The notes under the pieces were generated by a model that made no database searches, had not been told where the DNA came from, and was given only the letters and a program-made list of their open reading frames with translations. Made by a program: the position numbers and the translations under genes. From positions 186,001-250,000 of the forward strand of contig NZ_FOPZ01000001.1 in the NCBI RefSeq assembly GCF_900113615.1: a stretch of 64,000 bases of DNA, read 5' to 3'. Source of the stretch: Halorubrum aquaticum. GTDB lineage: Archaea; Halobacteriota; Halobacteria; Halobacteriales; Haloferacaceae. Below are positions 32,001 to 41,952 of the stretch, piece after piece. Each line of letters opens with the position of its first letter. Within the stretch, counting starts at the first letter, position 1.

Positions 32001-33629
32001 ATGGAACCAGACCTCGACCGGTTTACGTCCCGACGATCGACCGTCTACGGCCAGAGCGGGGTCGTCGCCACGAGCCAGCCGCTCGCGAGCGAGGCGGGTA
32101 TCGGCGTCCTGCGGGACGGCGGCAACGCCTTCGACGCCGCGGTGGCGACGGCGGCCGCGCTCAACGTCGTGGAGCCGACCTCGACCGGACTGGGGGGCGA
32201 CGTGTTCGCGCTGTACCGGACCGCCGACGGCGACGTGGGCGCGATGCGCGCCTGCGGCGGCGCGCCCGCTGACGCGACGATCGAGAACGCTCGGGAGGCG
32301 ATCGCCGCCGACGAGGGGAGCGACGTCGACGACCCGGCCGACGCCGAGATGCCGACGACCGGCCCGCACGCCGTCACCGTCCCCGGGACCGCTCGCGGCT
32401 GGGAGGCGACCGCCGAGACGCTCGGAACGATGGACCTCGGCGAGCTGCTTCGACCCGCGATCCGGCTGGCGACGGAGGGATACCCCGTCTCGGAGGTCGT
32501 CGCCGCCCAGTGGGAGCACGGCGAGGAGCTCTTCGAGACCGACCACGCCCGCGACGCCTTCCTCTTCGACGGGGAGTCGCCGTCGGTCGGCCAGCGCGTG
32601 ACCCTCCCGAAACTGGGCGCGTCGATGGAGCGGATCGCCGAGGAGGGCGCCGACGTCGTCTACGAGGGCGAGATCGCCGAGGCGATCGCCGAGGAGGTCC
32701 AGCGCGCGGGCGGGTTCATGACCGTCGACGACCTCGCGGACTTCGAGGTCGAGTGGCCCGAGCCGGTCTCGACGACGTACAACGGCGCGGAGGTGTACGA
32801 GCTCCCGCCGAACAACCAGGGGCTCATCGCGCTCGAGGCGCTCAACGTCGCCGAGGAGCTCGGCGCGGGCGAGTACGACTACGACTCCGCCGAGCGCGTC
32901 CACTACCTCTCGGAGGCGCTGAAGGTCGCCTTCCACGACGGCCACCGCTACATCACCGACCCCGAGTACGAGGACCACCCGCCGCTGGGGTCGAAGTCGT
33001 GGGCGAGGGAACGCGCCGCGGAGGTCGGCGAGACCGCGAACCACGACGTGAGCTTCGGGGTGCCCGACGCGAACGCCGAGGACGCCGACACCGTCCTCCT
33101 CACCGTCGCCGACGACGAGGGGAACGTGGTCTCGTACATCAACTCGCGGTTCGCCGGGTTCGGTTCCGGGCTCGTCGCCGGCGACACCGGGATCGCCCTC
33201 CAGAACCGGGGGTCGTCGTTCTCGCTCGACCCCGACCACCCGAACAGCCTCGAGCCCGGCAAGCGGCCGTTCCACACCCTCATTCCGGGGCTCGTCCGGT
33301 TCGCCGAGGACGACTGGGCGGCCTTCGGCGTGATGGGCGGGTACATGCAGCCGCAGGGGCACCTCCAGACGCTCTCGAACGTCATCGATTACGGGATGCC
33401 GATCCAGCGCGCGCTCGACGAGCCGCGGTGGCGGTACCGCGAGGACGGGACGCTGGCGCTGGAGCCGCACTTCGACGACGACGTCGCGGCGAAACTCGTC
33501 CGGAAGGGCCACGACGTGCGGACGATGTCGCCGGGAGTGTTCGGCGGCGCGCAGATCGCTCGGAACGAGGACGGCGTCCTCTCGGCGGCGACGGAGCCGC
33601 GCAAGGACGGGAACGCGCAGGGGTATTAA
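32001..33629 (+). CDS. ggt: Gamma-glutamyltransferase
   Basis: A 542-residue Ntn-hydrolase precursor. Early motifs are SQPLASEAGIGVLRDGGNAFDAAVA and STGLGGDVFALY. The autocleavage and nucleophile region is EDADTVLLTVADDEGNVVSYINS, with T364 as the predicted new N terminus of the small subunit. IPGLVRFAEDDWAAFGVMGGYMQPQGHLQ follows. It hydrolyses or transfers gamma-glutamyl groups; haloarchaea often contain gamma-glutamylcysteine as a thiol, a likely substrate. No clear signal peptide, so it is probably cytoplasmic. Convergent with lipA, 6 nt apart. Confidence 0.92.
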   Translation: MEPDLDRFTSRRSTVYGQSGVVATSQPLASEAGIGVLRDGGNAFDAAVATAAALNVVEPTSTGLGGDVFALYRTADGDVGAMRACGGAPADATIENAREAIAADEGSDVDDPADAEMPTTGPHAVTVPGTARGWEATAETLGTMDLGELLRPAIRLATEGYPVSEVVAAQWEHGEELFETDHARDAFLFDGESPSVGQRVTLPKLGASMERIAEEGADVVYEGEIAEAIAEEVQRAGGFMTVDDLADFEVEWPEPVSTTYNGAEVYELPPNNQGLIALEALNVAEELGAGEYDYDSAERVHYLSEALKVAFHDGHRYITDPEYEDHPPLGSKSWARERAAEVGETANHDVSFGVPDANAEDADTVLLTVADDEGNVVSYINSRFAGFGSGLVAGDTGIALQNRGSSFSLDPDHPNSLEPGKRPFHTLIPGLVRFAEDDWAAFGVMGGYMQPQGHLQTLSNVIDYGMPIQRALDEPRWRYREDGTLALEPHFDDDVAAKLVRKGHDVRTMSPGVFGGAQIARNEDGVLSAATEPRKDGNAQGY

Positions 33630-33635
33630 AGGGCC

Positions 33636-34577
33636 TCAGTCCCCGCCGGCCGCCCGCGCCCGCCGTCTGGCGTCCTCGGGCGACCGCCCCTCACGGAGGA
33701 GCGCGTCGACGAACAGCTCGCCGGCCTTGTACGACGACCGGACCATCGGGCCGGACGCACAGTAGAGGAAGTCGAACTCCGTTTCGGCCACCTCGCGCCA
33801 CGTCTCGAAGACGTCCGGGTGGACGTACTCGAAGACGTCGAGGTGCGACCGGGAGGGCTGGAGGTACTGTCCGAAGGTGACGACGTCGACGCCGACCTCC
33901 CGGAGGTCGCCGAGCGTCCGGTACACCTCGTGGTCGTACTCGCCGACGCCGAGCATGAGGCTCGTCTTGGTGTGGATCTCGGACTCGCGGTCGACTCGAT
34001 CGAGCACGGCGAGCGACTGCTCGTAGTTCGCGCGACGGTCGCGAACGGGCCACTGGAGGCGCTCGACCGTCTCCACGTTGTGGGCGATCACGTCGGGTCC
34101 GGCGTCGACGATCCGGTCGACCGCTTCGGGGTCGCCGCCGAAGTCGGGGATCAGCGTCTCCACGAGGATCTCGGGGTCGCGCCGCTTGATCGCGCGGATC
34201 GTCTCGGCGAAGTGTGCGGACCCGCCGTCCGCGAGGTCGTCGCGGTCGACGGAGGTGAGAACGACGTACTCCAGGCCGATCTCCGCGACCGCGTCCGCGA
34301 CGTTCTCCGGCTCGTCGGAGTCGAGCGGGTCCATCCCGCCGGTCTCGACGTCACAGAAGTTACACCCGCGCGAGCAGCGGTCGCCCATGAGCATGAACGT
34401 CGCCGTGCCCGGTCCGTTCGTGCCCCCTGACCAACACTCGCCCATGTTCGGGCAGTTGGCCTCCTCACAGACGGTGTGGAGGTCGCGATCGCGGAGGCTC
34501 GCTTTGATCTCCGTGAACCGGCTCCCCGAGGGGGGACGCGACTTCAGCCAGTCCGGTTTCCGCCGGCCGCGTTGCAT
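33636..34577 (-). CDS. lipA: Lipoyl synthase
   Basis: A 313-residue radical-SAM enzyme that inserts two sulfurs into octanoyl-lysine of carrier proteins such as GcvH. Both iron-sulfur sites are visible: the auxiliary cluster cysteines C37, C42 and C48 (VCEEANCPNMGECW) and the radical-SAM triad C68, C72 and C75 (DRCSRGCNFCDVE). The C-terminal SSYKAGE supplies the usual Ser ligand region. ATG 34577 (MQRGRRKPDWLKSR) fits family N termini, and a T-rich TATA-like element lies about 27 nt upstream. Confidence 0.95.
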   Translation of the reverse strand: MQRGRRKPDWLKSRPPSGSRFTEIKASLRDRDLHTVCEEANCPNMGECWSGGTNGPGTATFMLMGDRCSRGCNFCDVETGGMDPLDSDEPENVADAVAEIGLEYVVLTSVDRDDLADGGSAHFAETIRAIKRRDPEILVETLIPDFGGDPEAVDRIVDAGPDVIAHNVETVERLQWPVRDRRANYEQSLAVLDRVDRESEIHTKTSLMLGVGEYDHEVYRTLGDLREVGVDVVTFGQYLQPSRSHLDVFEYVHPDVFETWREVAETEFDFLYCASGPMVRSSYKAGELFVDALLREGRSPEDARRRARAAGGD

Positions 34578-34699
34578 GCTCGATCCCTCGGGGGGCGAGT
34601 GGAAAAACGTGCGGGTCGACCGTGGTCGTCGAAGGCGTCGGAATCGCCTCGTCGCCCCGGTGGAAGAACCTATATGGAACCCCTCCTCGGTGTGGACGT

Positions 34700-35890
34700 A
34701 TGGAAGACCCCTCGGAACGCTCGGATCACGCCTTCGAGACGGAAGCGGTCCACGCCGGCGAGGAACCGGACCTCGGTCCCGGCGGGACCGGCGACCTCGT
34801 GTCACCGATCCACCTGTCGTCGACGTTCGCGATGGACGAGGCCGGCGATCCGAGCCACGGATACAAGTACTCTCGACTCGGGAACCCGACCCGAGAGGCC
34901 CTCGAGCACCGCGTCGCGGCGCTGAGCGACGCGGAGCACGCGATGACGTTCGCGTCCGGCATGGCCGCCATCGCGACGACGTGTCTGAGCGTGCTCGGAT
35001 CGGGCGACCACGTCGTGGCGTTCGACGGCATCTACGGGGGAACGAAGGTGTTCTTCGACGACTACCTCACCGAGCACTTCGACGTGACCGTCGACTACGT
35101 CGATGCGACCGACACGGACGTCGTCGCCGACGCGGTCACCCCCGAGACCGCGTTGTTCTGGATGGAGTCGCCGACGAACCCGCTGTTGAAACTGTGTGAC
35201 ATCGAGGCCATCGGCGGGATCGCCGACCGCCACGGCGCCCGCTTGGTCGTGGACAACACGTTCGCCACGCCGTACTTCCAGCGGCCGCTCGCGTTGGGTG
35301 CGGACGTGTCCGTCTACAGCACGACGAAGTACCTCAACGGCCACACGGACTCGATAGGGGGTGCGGTCGTGACGAACGACGACGGGCTCGCCGAGCAGGT
35401 CAGGTTCGTTCAGGAGTACGCCCTCGGCGCGATGCTGTCGCCGTTCGACTGTTACCTCGTCCTCCGCGGCAGCAAGACCCTCCCGCTCCGGATGCGCCAG
35501 CACGAGGCGAACGCGAAGCGCGTCGCGAACTACCTATCGGAACACGAGAAGGTCACCACGGTCCACTACCCCGGTCTCGACACCCATCCCGGACACGACC
35601 TCGCGACACGCCAGATGGACGGCTTCGGCGGGGTCGTTTCGTTCGAGATCGACGGCGGGGCCGCGGAGGCGAGGGCGTTCGTCGAGTCGCTCGACCTGTT
35701 CACCCTGGCCGTCAGCCTGGGTAGCGTCGAGTCGCTGATCGAACACCCGGCGAGCATGTCGGCCTCGTACGTCCCGGAGGAGGAGCGACTGGCGTCCGGC
35801 ATAACGGACTCGCTGATCCGGGCGCCCATCGGCACCGAGAGCGCCGACGACCTGATCGCCGACCTGGAGCGTGGATTAGGGTACCTCTGA
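34700..35890 (+). CDS. Cystathionine gamma-synthase/lyase family PLP enzyme
   Basis: A 396-residue trans-sulfuration enzyme. Diagnostic stretches are HPYKYSR-like HGYKYSRLGNPTREALE, AEHAMTFASGMAAI, LVVDNTFATPYFQRPL, and YSTTKYLNGHTDSIGG with K210 as the PLP lysine. The C terminus SVESLIEHPASMSASYVP is common to MetB, MetC and CGL forms. Sequence alone does not separate cystathionine synthesis from cystathionine cleavage. A TATA-like ctatat 27 nt before ATG 34700 supports a leaderless start. Confidence 0.9.
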   Translation: MEDPSERSDHAFETEAVHAGEEPDLGPGGTGDLVSPIHLSSTFAMDEAGDPSHGYKYSRLGNPTREALEHRVAALSDAEHAMTFASGMAAIATTCLSVLGSGDHVVAFDGIYGGTKVFFDDYLTEHFDVTVDYVDATDTDVVADAVTPETALFWMESPTNPLLKLCDIEAIGGIADRHGARLVVDNTFATPYFQRPLALGADVSVYSTTKYLNGHTDSIGGAVVTNDDGLAEQVRFVQEYALGAMLSPFDCYLVLRGSKTLPLRMRQHEANAKRVANYLSEHEKVTTVHYPGLDTHPGHDLATRQMDGFGGVVSFEIDGGAAEARAFVESLDLFTLAVSLGSVESLIEHPASMSASYVPEEERLASGITDSLIRAPIGTESADDLIADLERGLGYL

Positions 35891-35964
35891 GCCGTCGAAC
35901 GGGGTCGCCGACGTCCTCCCGCGAGCGGACCGAGGACGCCGCGGCCGAGCGACGTCGTCCCGGC

Positions 35965-36543
35965 TCAACCGAGGTCGACGGCGTCGACGACCGTCGCGAA
36001 CTCCCCGTTCAGGTGCGCGAGCGCGACTCGGTGGGAGGTCTCCGGGTCGATCCGTTCCCCGTCGTGGGCCTCGCGCTCGTGGGTCGCGGTCGCGTCGGCG
36101 ACGAGGTACACGTCGTAGCCGCGGTTCTCCGCCATCCGGACGGTCGTCGAGACGCAGTGGTCGGTGGTGAGCCCGCAGACGACGAGCGTGTCGTAGCCGC
36201 GTTCGGTCAGCCAGTCGCCGAGGTCGGTCCCGAGGAACGCGCCGTTGACCGACTTCTCGAAGGTCGCCTCGCCCTCCGCGGGGGCGGTCTCGGCCTTCCA
36301 GGCAAACCCCGGCGCGTCGCGCCGGAGCGGCGACTCGGGCTCGCTCGAGGCGTGTCGGACGTGCGCGATCGGACGGTCCGCGGCGCGCCAGCGCGCGAGC
36401 AGGTCGGCGGCGACCGCCTCCGCGTTCGGGTTGTTCCGTTCGCCCCATCCGGGCTCGTCGAAGCCGGTCTGGAAGTCGACGAGGAGCAGGACGGCGTCGT
36501 CGGGGAGCGGGGTGTCCGCGTCGGCGTGCGACGGGTCAGTCAT
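35965..36543 (-). CDS. Isochorismatase-family cysteine hydrolase
   Basis: A 192-residue hydrolase with the Asp-Lys-Cys triad of the family: D23 ([10 protein letters not shown]), K97 ([10 protein letters not shown]) and C130 ([12 protein letters not shown]), including the GLTTDHCV cis-peptide segment. Substrates in the family include isochorismate, nicotinamide and N-carbamoyl compounds, and cannot be assigned here. It overlaps the upstream YcgG-family gene by 8 bp and is probably translated from the same mRNA. Confidence 0.87.
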   Translation of the reverse strand: MTDPSHADADTPLPDDAVLLLVDFQTGFDEPGWGERNNPNAEAVAADLLARWRAADRPIAHVRHASSEPESPLRRDAPGFAWKAETAPAEGEATFEKSVNGAFLGTDLGDWLTERGYDTLVVCGLTTDHCVSTTVRMAENRGYDVYLVADATATHEREAHDGERIDPETSHRVALAHLNGEFATVVDAVDLG

Positions 36544-37435
36544 CGCCGACCCCCAGAACCGTCGCCGGCGACTCGCCCGATCCGCCGGCGGCACCGTCCG
36601 AGCCGGCGAACCGTCGCCACGCGCCGCGTTCGAGCAGCTCGGCGGGGGCCTTCGGGTGCTCGCGGGTCGGCCGGAGTGGGCACTCGTCGGGGCTCTCCTC
36701 GTCGTCCTCGCGGAAGAGGTACTGCTTCCACTCGCGGTCGCCCGCCGCGCCCCAGTCGCCGAGGTCGGCGTGCGGGCAGACCCCGTCGTACGCCTCCATC
36801 CGGGAGCGGATGGCGTCGCGGGCGCGCTCTCCGGCCTCCGTGTCCGCCGTGATCCCCTCGAAGACCGCGCGCGGCTGGAAGGTGACTTCCAGGCCCACCG
36901 GCGAGTAGCGGCTGGCCCGCTCGTCGTAGAAGGGGGCCCGCGAGGTGGGAAACAGCGGCTCGCCGCCGAAACAGAACTCCCAGTAGGGGTCGTCGGGGTC
37001 GGTCGGGATGTCCTCGGGCCACGGCTCTGGGTCGTGGACGTGGAGGAACTCGAGGACGTGCCAGAGCGCCTCGTGGTAGTCGGCCTCCGTCGCGTCCGTC
37101 GGATCCGTCTCGTCCCCTCCGGGTGGACGGAAGAACACCGCAAGCGGTGCCCGCTCCGCGTGGTCCGGGTAGGTCTCGAGGTACTCCGAGAGGACGTCGC
37201 GGAGGCGGAGGAGCGCGGCCGGGTCGCTCGTTGACCCACACGCCGCGTACAGCAGGTCGCCCTCGCGTTCGACCTCGATCCCGAAGTAACACGGGAACGG
37301 CGACCCGTCGCGCTCGCCGAGCATCGACTCGCGGAACGTGCGGTAGTGTTCCCGGAGCCAGCCGGGAGCGTCCTCGAGCCGACCGTGGAGCGTCTCCTGG
37401 TCCAACAGCACGCCCTCGGTTCCGGGCTCGTTCAT
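36536..37435 (-). CDS. YqcI/YcgG family protein
   Basis: A 299-residue protein of the YqcI/YcgG family. Supporting phrases are [25 protein letters not shown], a central [27 protein letters not shown], and [27 protein letters not shown]. The C-terminal 60 residues contain a Cys/His segment ([16 protein letters not shown]). Function unknown; family members are often near stress or metal genes. Its 3' end overlaps the isochorismatase gene by 8 bp, indicating a two-gene operon. Confidence 0.8.
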   Translation of the reverse strand: MNEPGTEGVLLDQETLHGRLEDAPGWLREHYRTFRESMLGERDGSPFPCYFGIEVEREGDLLYAACGSTSDPAALLRLRDVLSEYLETYPDHAERAPLAVFFRPPGGDETDPTDATEADYHEALWHVLEFLHVHDPEPWPEDIPTDPDDPYWEFCFGGEPLFPTSRAPFYDERASRYSPVGLEVTFQPRAVFEGITADTEAGERARDAIRSRMEAYDGVCPHADLGDWGAAGDREWKQYLFREDDEESPDECPLRPTREHPKAPAELLERGAWRRFAGSDGAAGGSGESPATVLGVGDD

Positions 37436-37544
37436 GGACTCTCTCCGTGGGCGACCGGCTTTTGGCTTTCGGCGAGACCCGCGTCTCGAGAGGGTCGCCC
37501 CGCACCGCCGGGACGTTTATTCCGTCGGCCGCGAGTGACGACGT

Positions 37545-38615
37545 ATGCTCATGACGCCGGGGCCGACCGCGGTCCCAGAACCCGTCCGCGACGCGATGAG
37601 CCGCGAACTGATCAACCCCGACGTCGACCCCGCGTTTCAGGGGATCTACGGCGACCTCGTCTCGCGGCTGAGAACCGTATACGGCCTCGAAGGAAGCGAC
37701 TCCCACGACGTCGTCGTCCCCGGCGGCGAGGGGATCCTCGGGCTGGAGGCCGCGGTCGCCTCCCTCGTCGAGCCCGGCACCGAGGTCCTGTGTCTGTCGA
37801 ACGGGCTCTACGGCGACGGCTTCGCGGACTTCGTCGAGTCGTACGGCGGCGAGGCGACCGTGGTCGACGCCCCCTACGACGAACCGCTCCCGCTCGCGGA
37901 CCTCGAGGACGCGCTCGCGGCCGACGACGCCGCCTTCGACGTCGCGACGATGGTCCACTGCGAGACGCCCACCGGGACGCTCAACGACCTTGCCCCCGCC
38001 CTCGACCTGCTGGAGGCGGCGGACGGGGAGGTCCTCACCGTCGTCGACGCCGTCTCCTCGCTCGGCGGGACGCCCGTCCCGACGGACCGGATCGACGTCT
38101 GTCTGGGGGCCTCCCAGAAGTGTTTCAGCGCGCCACCGGGGCTCACGACCGCCGCGATCAGCGACCGCGCGTGGGCGGCGATGGAGGAACGCGACCCGCA
38201 CTCGCTGTACACGAACTTCCTGCCGTGGCGCGACACCGACGAGGGGTTCCCCTACACCCACCTCACGACGAACGTCGTGGCGCTGTCGGAGGCGCTCTCG
38301 CTCCTCCTCGAGGAGGGGATCGACGACGTCCACGCCCGCCACGAGGCGGCCGCGGAACGCTGTCGCGAGCGCGGCGCGGAGCTGGGGCTGGAGCCGTTCG
38401 CCGACCTCGACCGCTGTTCGCCGACCGTGACGGCCTTCGAGGTCCCCGGCCGGGCGGAAGAGCTCCAGAACCGGCTCCACGAGGAACACGACGTGCTCGT
38501 CGCGACCGGGCTCGGCGACCTCGCCGACGACGTGTTGCGGGTCGGACACATGGGCCACGCCGCGCGCGTCGAGCGCGTGGACGAGACGATGGACGCGCTC
38601 GACGCCGTGTTGTGA
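37545..38615 (+). CDS. Class V aminotransferase (alanine/serine-glyoxylate type)
   Basis: A 356-residue PLP enzyme. It begins MLMTPGPTAVPEPVRDAM, the usual start of serine-pyruvate/alanine-glyoxylate aminotransferases. It has VPGGEGILGLEAAVASL, VVDAVSSLGGTPVP (PLP-binding Asp) and LGASQKCFSAPPGL with K192 as the Schiff-base lysine. It would move an amino group between Ala or Ser and glyoxylate or pyruvate, thus linking to glycine metabolism. A TATA-like tttatt is about 27 nt before the ATG at 37545. Confidence 0.9.
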   Translation: MLMTPGPTAVPEPVRDAMSRELINPDVDPAFQGIYGDLVSRLRTVYGLEGSDSHDVVVPGGEGILGLEAAVASLVEPGTEVLCLSNGLYGDGFADFVESYGGEATVVDAPYDEPLPLADLEDALAADDAAFDVATMVHCETPTGTLNDLAPALDLLEAADGEVLTVVDAVSSLGGTPVPTDRIDVCLGASQKCFSAPPGLTTAAISDRAWAAMEERDPHSLYTNFLPWRDTDEGFPYTHLTTNVVALSEALSLLLEEGIDDVHARHEAAAERCRERGAELGLEPFADLDRCSPTVTAFEVPGRAEELQNRLHEEHDVLVATGLGDLADDVLRVGHMGHAARVERVDETMDALDAVL

Positions 38616-38675
38616 GCGCGGGGCTCTCGCCGGACGCCTCCGCAGACGCCCGACGCCCGTCGCCAGTCGCCACGC

Positions 38676-41399
38676 CTACTGCCGCGCCCACTCGAGCATC
38701 CGCCCGTAGAAGGGTTCGGAGGCGAGCGCATCGGCGTCGCCGACGAGCGTGAGCTGTTTCTTCGCGCGGGTGAGCGCGACGTTCATCCGGCGGTGGTCCT
38801 CGAAGATCGGCCCGTCGAGGTCGCCCGTCGCGACGAACGAGACCACGATCACCTCCTTCGAGGAGCCCTGGAACCGGTCGACGGTGTCGACGGTCACGTC
38901 CGTGCGGCGGCCGATCTCCGCGACCTGCGCGCGGAAGGGGGCGATGACGCCGACGTCGTCGGGGTCGACGCCGGCCGCGAGATAGGCCTCGACGACCTCG
39001 GCGACGCGCTCGGCCTCGCGGACGTTCCGGTTGCCGTCGCGCTCCCCGCCGGGGTCGTGGAAGTCGACCCCCCCGGCGAGTCCGTCGGGCAACGCCGCCG
39101 GGTCGACGCCGAGGTCCGACAGCCGCTGGCCGGCCACTTCGGGGGTCGCCGGGCGCAACGCGCCGTCGTAGAACTCCCGGGAGGCGAACGCCTGGATCCG
39201 CTGGCTCATCCGGTACTGCCGGTCGAGCATCACGCTCGCGTCGGGATACGCCTCGATGAGTCGCTGAAAGAGGGAGGTCTTCAGGTCGTTCTCGGCTCGG
39301 ACGACGGGAGGTAGCTGCTCGTGGTCGCCGACGAGCACGAACCGGTCCGCCAGCGTGATCGCCGCGTGGGTGCTCGGCTCCGTGAGCTGTGAGGCCTCGT
39401 CGACGAGCGCCACGTCGAACTCGCACTCGCGCATGACCCGCGAGCCGCAGGCGGCGGTCGTGGCCGCGACGACCGGGGCGTCCCGAAGCTCCGCCGCCTT
39501 CCGGTTCGGGTCGCCGCGCTCGATCAGCCGCACGTCCTGCATGTCGGTCCGGACGCCGGTCTCGCTGCCGACCCGGAGCACGTCGTCGAACCCCTGATCA
39601 CGAAGCGCCTCCAGGGCGTTGTCGACGGCGCGGTTCGTGAACGCCGAGAGCAACACCCGGTTCCCGTCGGCGACGAGCGCGCGGATCGTCCGCGCGATGG
39701 TGTACGTCTTGCCCGTTCCCGGCGGGCCGTGGATCAGCGCGCAGTCCTCGGCGTCGACCGCGAGCGACACCGCGTCGTTCTGGGCGGCGTTGTTGTCGAT
39801 GTAGGTCGGGCGATCGGCGGCGTCGCCTCCGCGGTCGCCGTCGACGGCGGCAGTCCTTCCGGCGAATTCCGGCTCGCGACGGCCGAAGACCACGTCCTTC
39901 CGGCGCTCTCCCCCCTTCAACACCGCATCGTGGAGGGCGGTGAGCATCCGGTCGACGGAGATCTCCGAGGGGTAGACGTCGAGCCGCCGGAGGTCGACCG
40001 GTTCGTCCGTCTCGACGACGACCTCCTCGCCCAGCTCGCGGATCCGCCCAAGCTCGGCGTGGCCGGTCACGGGGTCGCCGTCGCTCGCGAGCGCCACGTC
40101 GCCCTCGCGCAGCTTGGAGACCGCGTCGTCGGGCTTGCGGGCGCGCAGTTCCCAGCGGTTGTCGTCGATCTCGGTCCGCGAGACGGGTTCCAAGTCGATC
40201 AGCGCCCGGTCGTCGGCCGCCCGCTCCTCGGGGCTCTGCTCCCACAGCTTCCGGTACTCCGCGTGCGTCTCGCGTCGCTCCTCCTCGATGGCGGTGTAAA
40301 AGCGGTCGAAGTAGTCGCGTTCGTCCTCGGGGACGGGATTTCCAACCTGCCCCGCCTTCGACTCCTGGTCGAGGCGGCCGGAGACGACCATACACGTGTC
40401 CTGCTCGAAACAGTAGTTACAGTTCGCGTCCGCCTCGTACCCCGTGGGCACCGTCGGGCGCTCGCCGGGGTCGTTGAGCGCGCGCCACTCCATCGCGGCG
40501 AGCGCGTTTCGCTCGCGTACGACGAACTTCAGCAGGCCGTCGCCGACGGTGAACTCCTTGGCGGGCGCGAGGTCGCCGCTCTCCTCGTTGCGGTCGAGCG
40601 CGGTGTTCTTCGTGTACAGGAGGGTTCCGATGTCGGGGTCGACGCCGCGCTCATCGAGCATGAGCGCGTAGCAGGCCGCCTGGATCTTGTCCTGGAACCG
40701 CGGCTCGCGGTTCGTGTTCTTGCCCGTCTTGAGTTCGACGGGGGTCCCGCGCCGCAGCGCGTCGGCGCGTCCCTTCAGCCCGAAGGTCGGCGAGAGGAGC
40801 GTGAACTCCGAGCGCCACGTGTCCTCGTCGGTCAGCGTTCCCTGCGCGAGCCATCCCTCGATGGCTGCCGCGTTGCGTCGGACCTCGTCCTCCACCTCCG
40901 CCGTCTCGTAGCCGAGCAGGCCGAGCTCGAGGCCCGCCTCCTCGACGCGGTCGCTCACGGACGCCTCGAGGTCCATCCCACGGAGGAGGTCGCCGAACAC
41001 CTCGTGGACGATCGTCCCCTTGACGACCGGGTAGTTGAGGGGGATCCCCGAGAGCTTGTTCAGGTAGTACATCCGGGGACACTGGACCCACGACCGGATC
41101 CCCGTCACGTCGACGAGGAAGTCGGGCTCGAGCACGACCCACGAGTCGCCGGTGGTCGCGTACCCCGTCTCTCCTCCGTAGTCGTCCTCCTCCGCCCCCG
41201 TGACGAGCAGTTCCATGCCGGGCTCGGCGTGCTCGGCCGTCTCCGTCCAGTCGCCCCACAGGGTCACGTCGACCGGGTCGCCGGCTCCGCGCTCCGGGCG
41301 GATCCGGAGCTCGCGGAGGTCGCGCTCGCCGTACGACGTCGACACCGTCCGCGTCTCCCCGACGGAGACGATCGGTCCCCGAACGTTCACGCCCTCCAT
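38676..41399 (-). CDS. Dna2-like protein: OB fold, Cas4-type nuclease, SF1 helicase
   Basis: A 907-residue fusion. Residues 5-95 look like an OB fold. A PD-(D/E)XK nuclease follows, with H132, D213, E222/K224 (VELKTGK) and the Q240-AACY motif. Four cysteines (C107, C327, C330, C336) are placed as in the Fe-S cluster of Cas4/AddB/Dna2 nucleases. The superfamily 1 helicase has GPPGTGKT (558-565), DEASQL, GDHEQLPP, DRQYRMS and NVALTRAKKQL. It probably processes flaps, R-loops or breaks in replication and repair. No cas genes are near, so a CRISPR role is not suggested. Confidence 0.92.
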   Translation of the reverse strand: MEGVNVRGPIVSVGETRTVSTSYGERDLRELRIRPERGAGDPVDVTLWGDWTETAEHAEPGMELLVTGAEEDDYGGETGYATTGDSWVVLEPDFLVDVTGIRSWVQCPRMYYLNKLSGIPLNYPVVKGTIVHEVFGDLLRGMDLEASVSDRVEEAGLELGLLGYETAEVEDEVRRNAAAIEGWLAQGTLTDEDTWRSEFTLLSPTFGLKGRADALRRGTPVELKTGKNTNREPRFQDKIQAACYALMLDERGVDPDIGTLLYTKNTALDRNEESGDLAPAKEFTVGDGLLKFVVRERNALAAMEWRALNDPGERPTVPTGYEADANCNYCFEQDTCMVVSGRLDQESKAGQVGNPVPEDERDYFDRFYTAIEEERRETHAEYRKLWEQSPEERAADDRALIDLEPVSRTEIDDNRWELRARKPDDAVSKLREGDVALASDGDPVTGHAELGRIRELGEEVVVETDEPVDLRRLDVYPSEISVDRMLTALHDAVLKGGERRKDVVFGRREPEFAGRTAAVDGDRGGDAADRPTYIDNNAAQNDAVSLAVDAEDCALIHGPPGTGKTYTIARTIRALVADGNRVLLSAFTNRAVDNALEALRDQGFDDVLRVGSETGVRTDMQDVRLIERGDPNRKAAELRDAPVVAATTAACGSRVMRECEFDVALVDEASQLTEPSTHAAITLADRFVLVGDHEQLPPVVRAENDLKTSLFQRLIEAYPDASVMLDRQYRMSQRIQAFASREFYDGALRPATPEVAGQRLSDLGVDPAALPDGLAGGVDFHDPGGERDGNRNVREAERVAEVVEAYLAAGVDPDDVGVIAPFRAQVAEIGRRTDVTVDTVDRFQGSSKEVIVVSFVATGDLDGPIFEDHRRMNVALTRAKKQLTLVGDADALASEPFYGRMLEWARQ

Positions 41400-41499
41400 C
41401 CTCGGCCGCGGCGAAAAACGCTGTCGGTGCGGGGGACGGATCCGGACGCCGACGGGGAGAACCCGAGGATTCCTTATCCCTCGCCGCGTGGGATGGCAC

Positions 41500-41865
41500 A
41501 TGAGCGAGGTGTACGACCGGTACGGGCGACCCGTCGTCGTCGGGTTCGTCGTCGTGCTGGCCGGGCTGTCCGTCGCGAGCGCGTACCTCCGCGTCTCGAG
41601 CGCCGGGCTCGCGGCCGCCGGCGACGCGCTGATCAGCCTCTACATCGCCGGGGTCGTCGTCTGGGGGACGTTCCGCGAGGGGTACGACACCGCCCGCTTC
41701 CGGATCGCGCTCTACGGCGTCCTCGTGCTCTGGGGGTCGGCCGATCTGATCGCCGGGTCCGAGGGGGCGATCCCGTACCTCTTCCTGATCGGCGGCTCGC
41801 TTCTGATCGCCTGGGAATCGTATTCTCACACGCGCGATCGGGGGAAACCGGTGTACGAGCGGTAA
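41500..41865 (+). CDS. Small four-helix membrane protein, unknown function
   Basis: A 121-residue hydrophobic protein with segments at about 11-30, 35-55, 66-83 and 88-103, and a short charged C terminus (YSHTRDRGKPVYER). I recognise no family. TATA-like ccttat at 41472-41477 is about 25 nt before the ATG at 41500, supporting the start. Divergent from the Dna2-like gene. Confidence 0.7.
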   Translation: MSEVYDRYGRPVVVGFVVVLAGLSVASAYLRVSSAGLAAAGDALISLYIAGVVVWGTFREGYDTARFRIALYGVLVLWGSADLIAGSEGAIPYLFLIGGSLLIAWESYSHTRDRGKPVYER

Positions 41866-41952
41866 CGTTCCGTCCGGTCGTGACACGCGTCCGCGAGCCC
41901 GGTCGCCGCGACCGACACCCTCATGCGCGCTCCGTCGCAACGTGACGCCGAC

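Noticed and set aside
38676-41399. Cas4-associated CRISPR adaptation protein
   Set aside because: The Cas4-like domain is fused to a Dna2-type helicase and no CRISPR array or cas1/cas2 is present.
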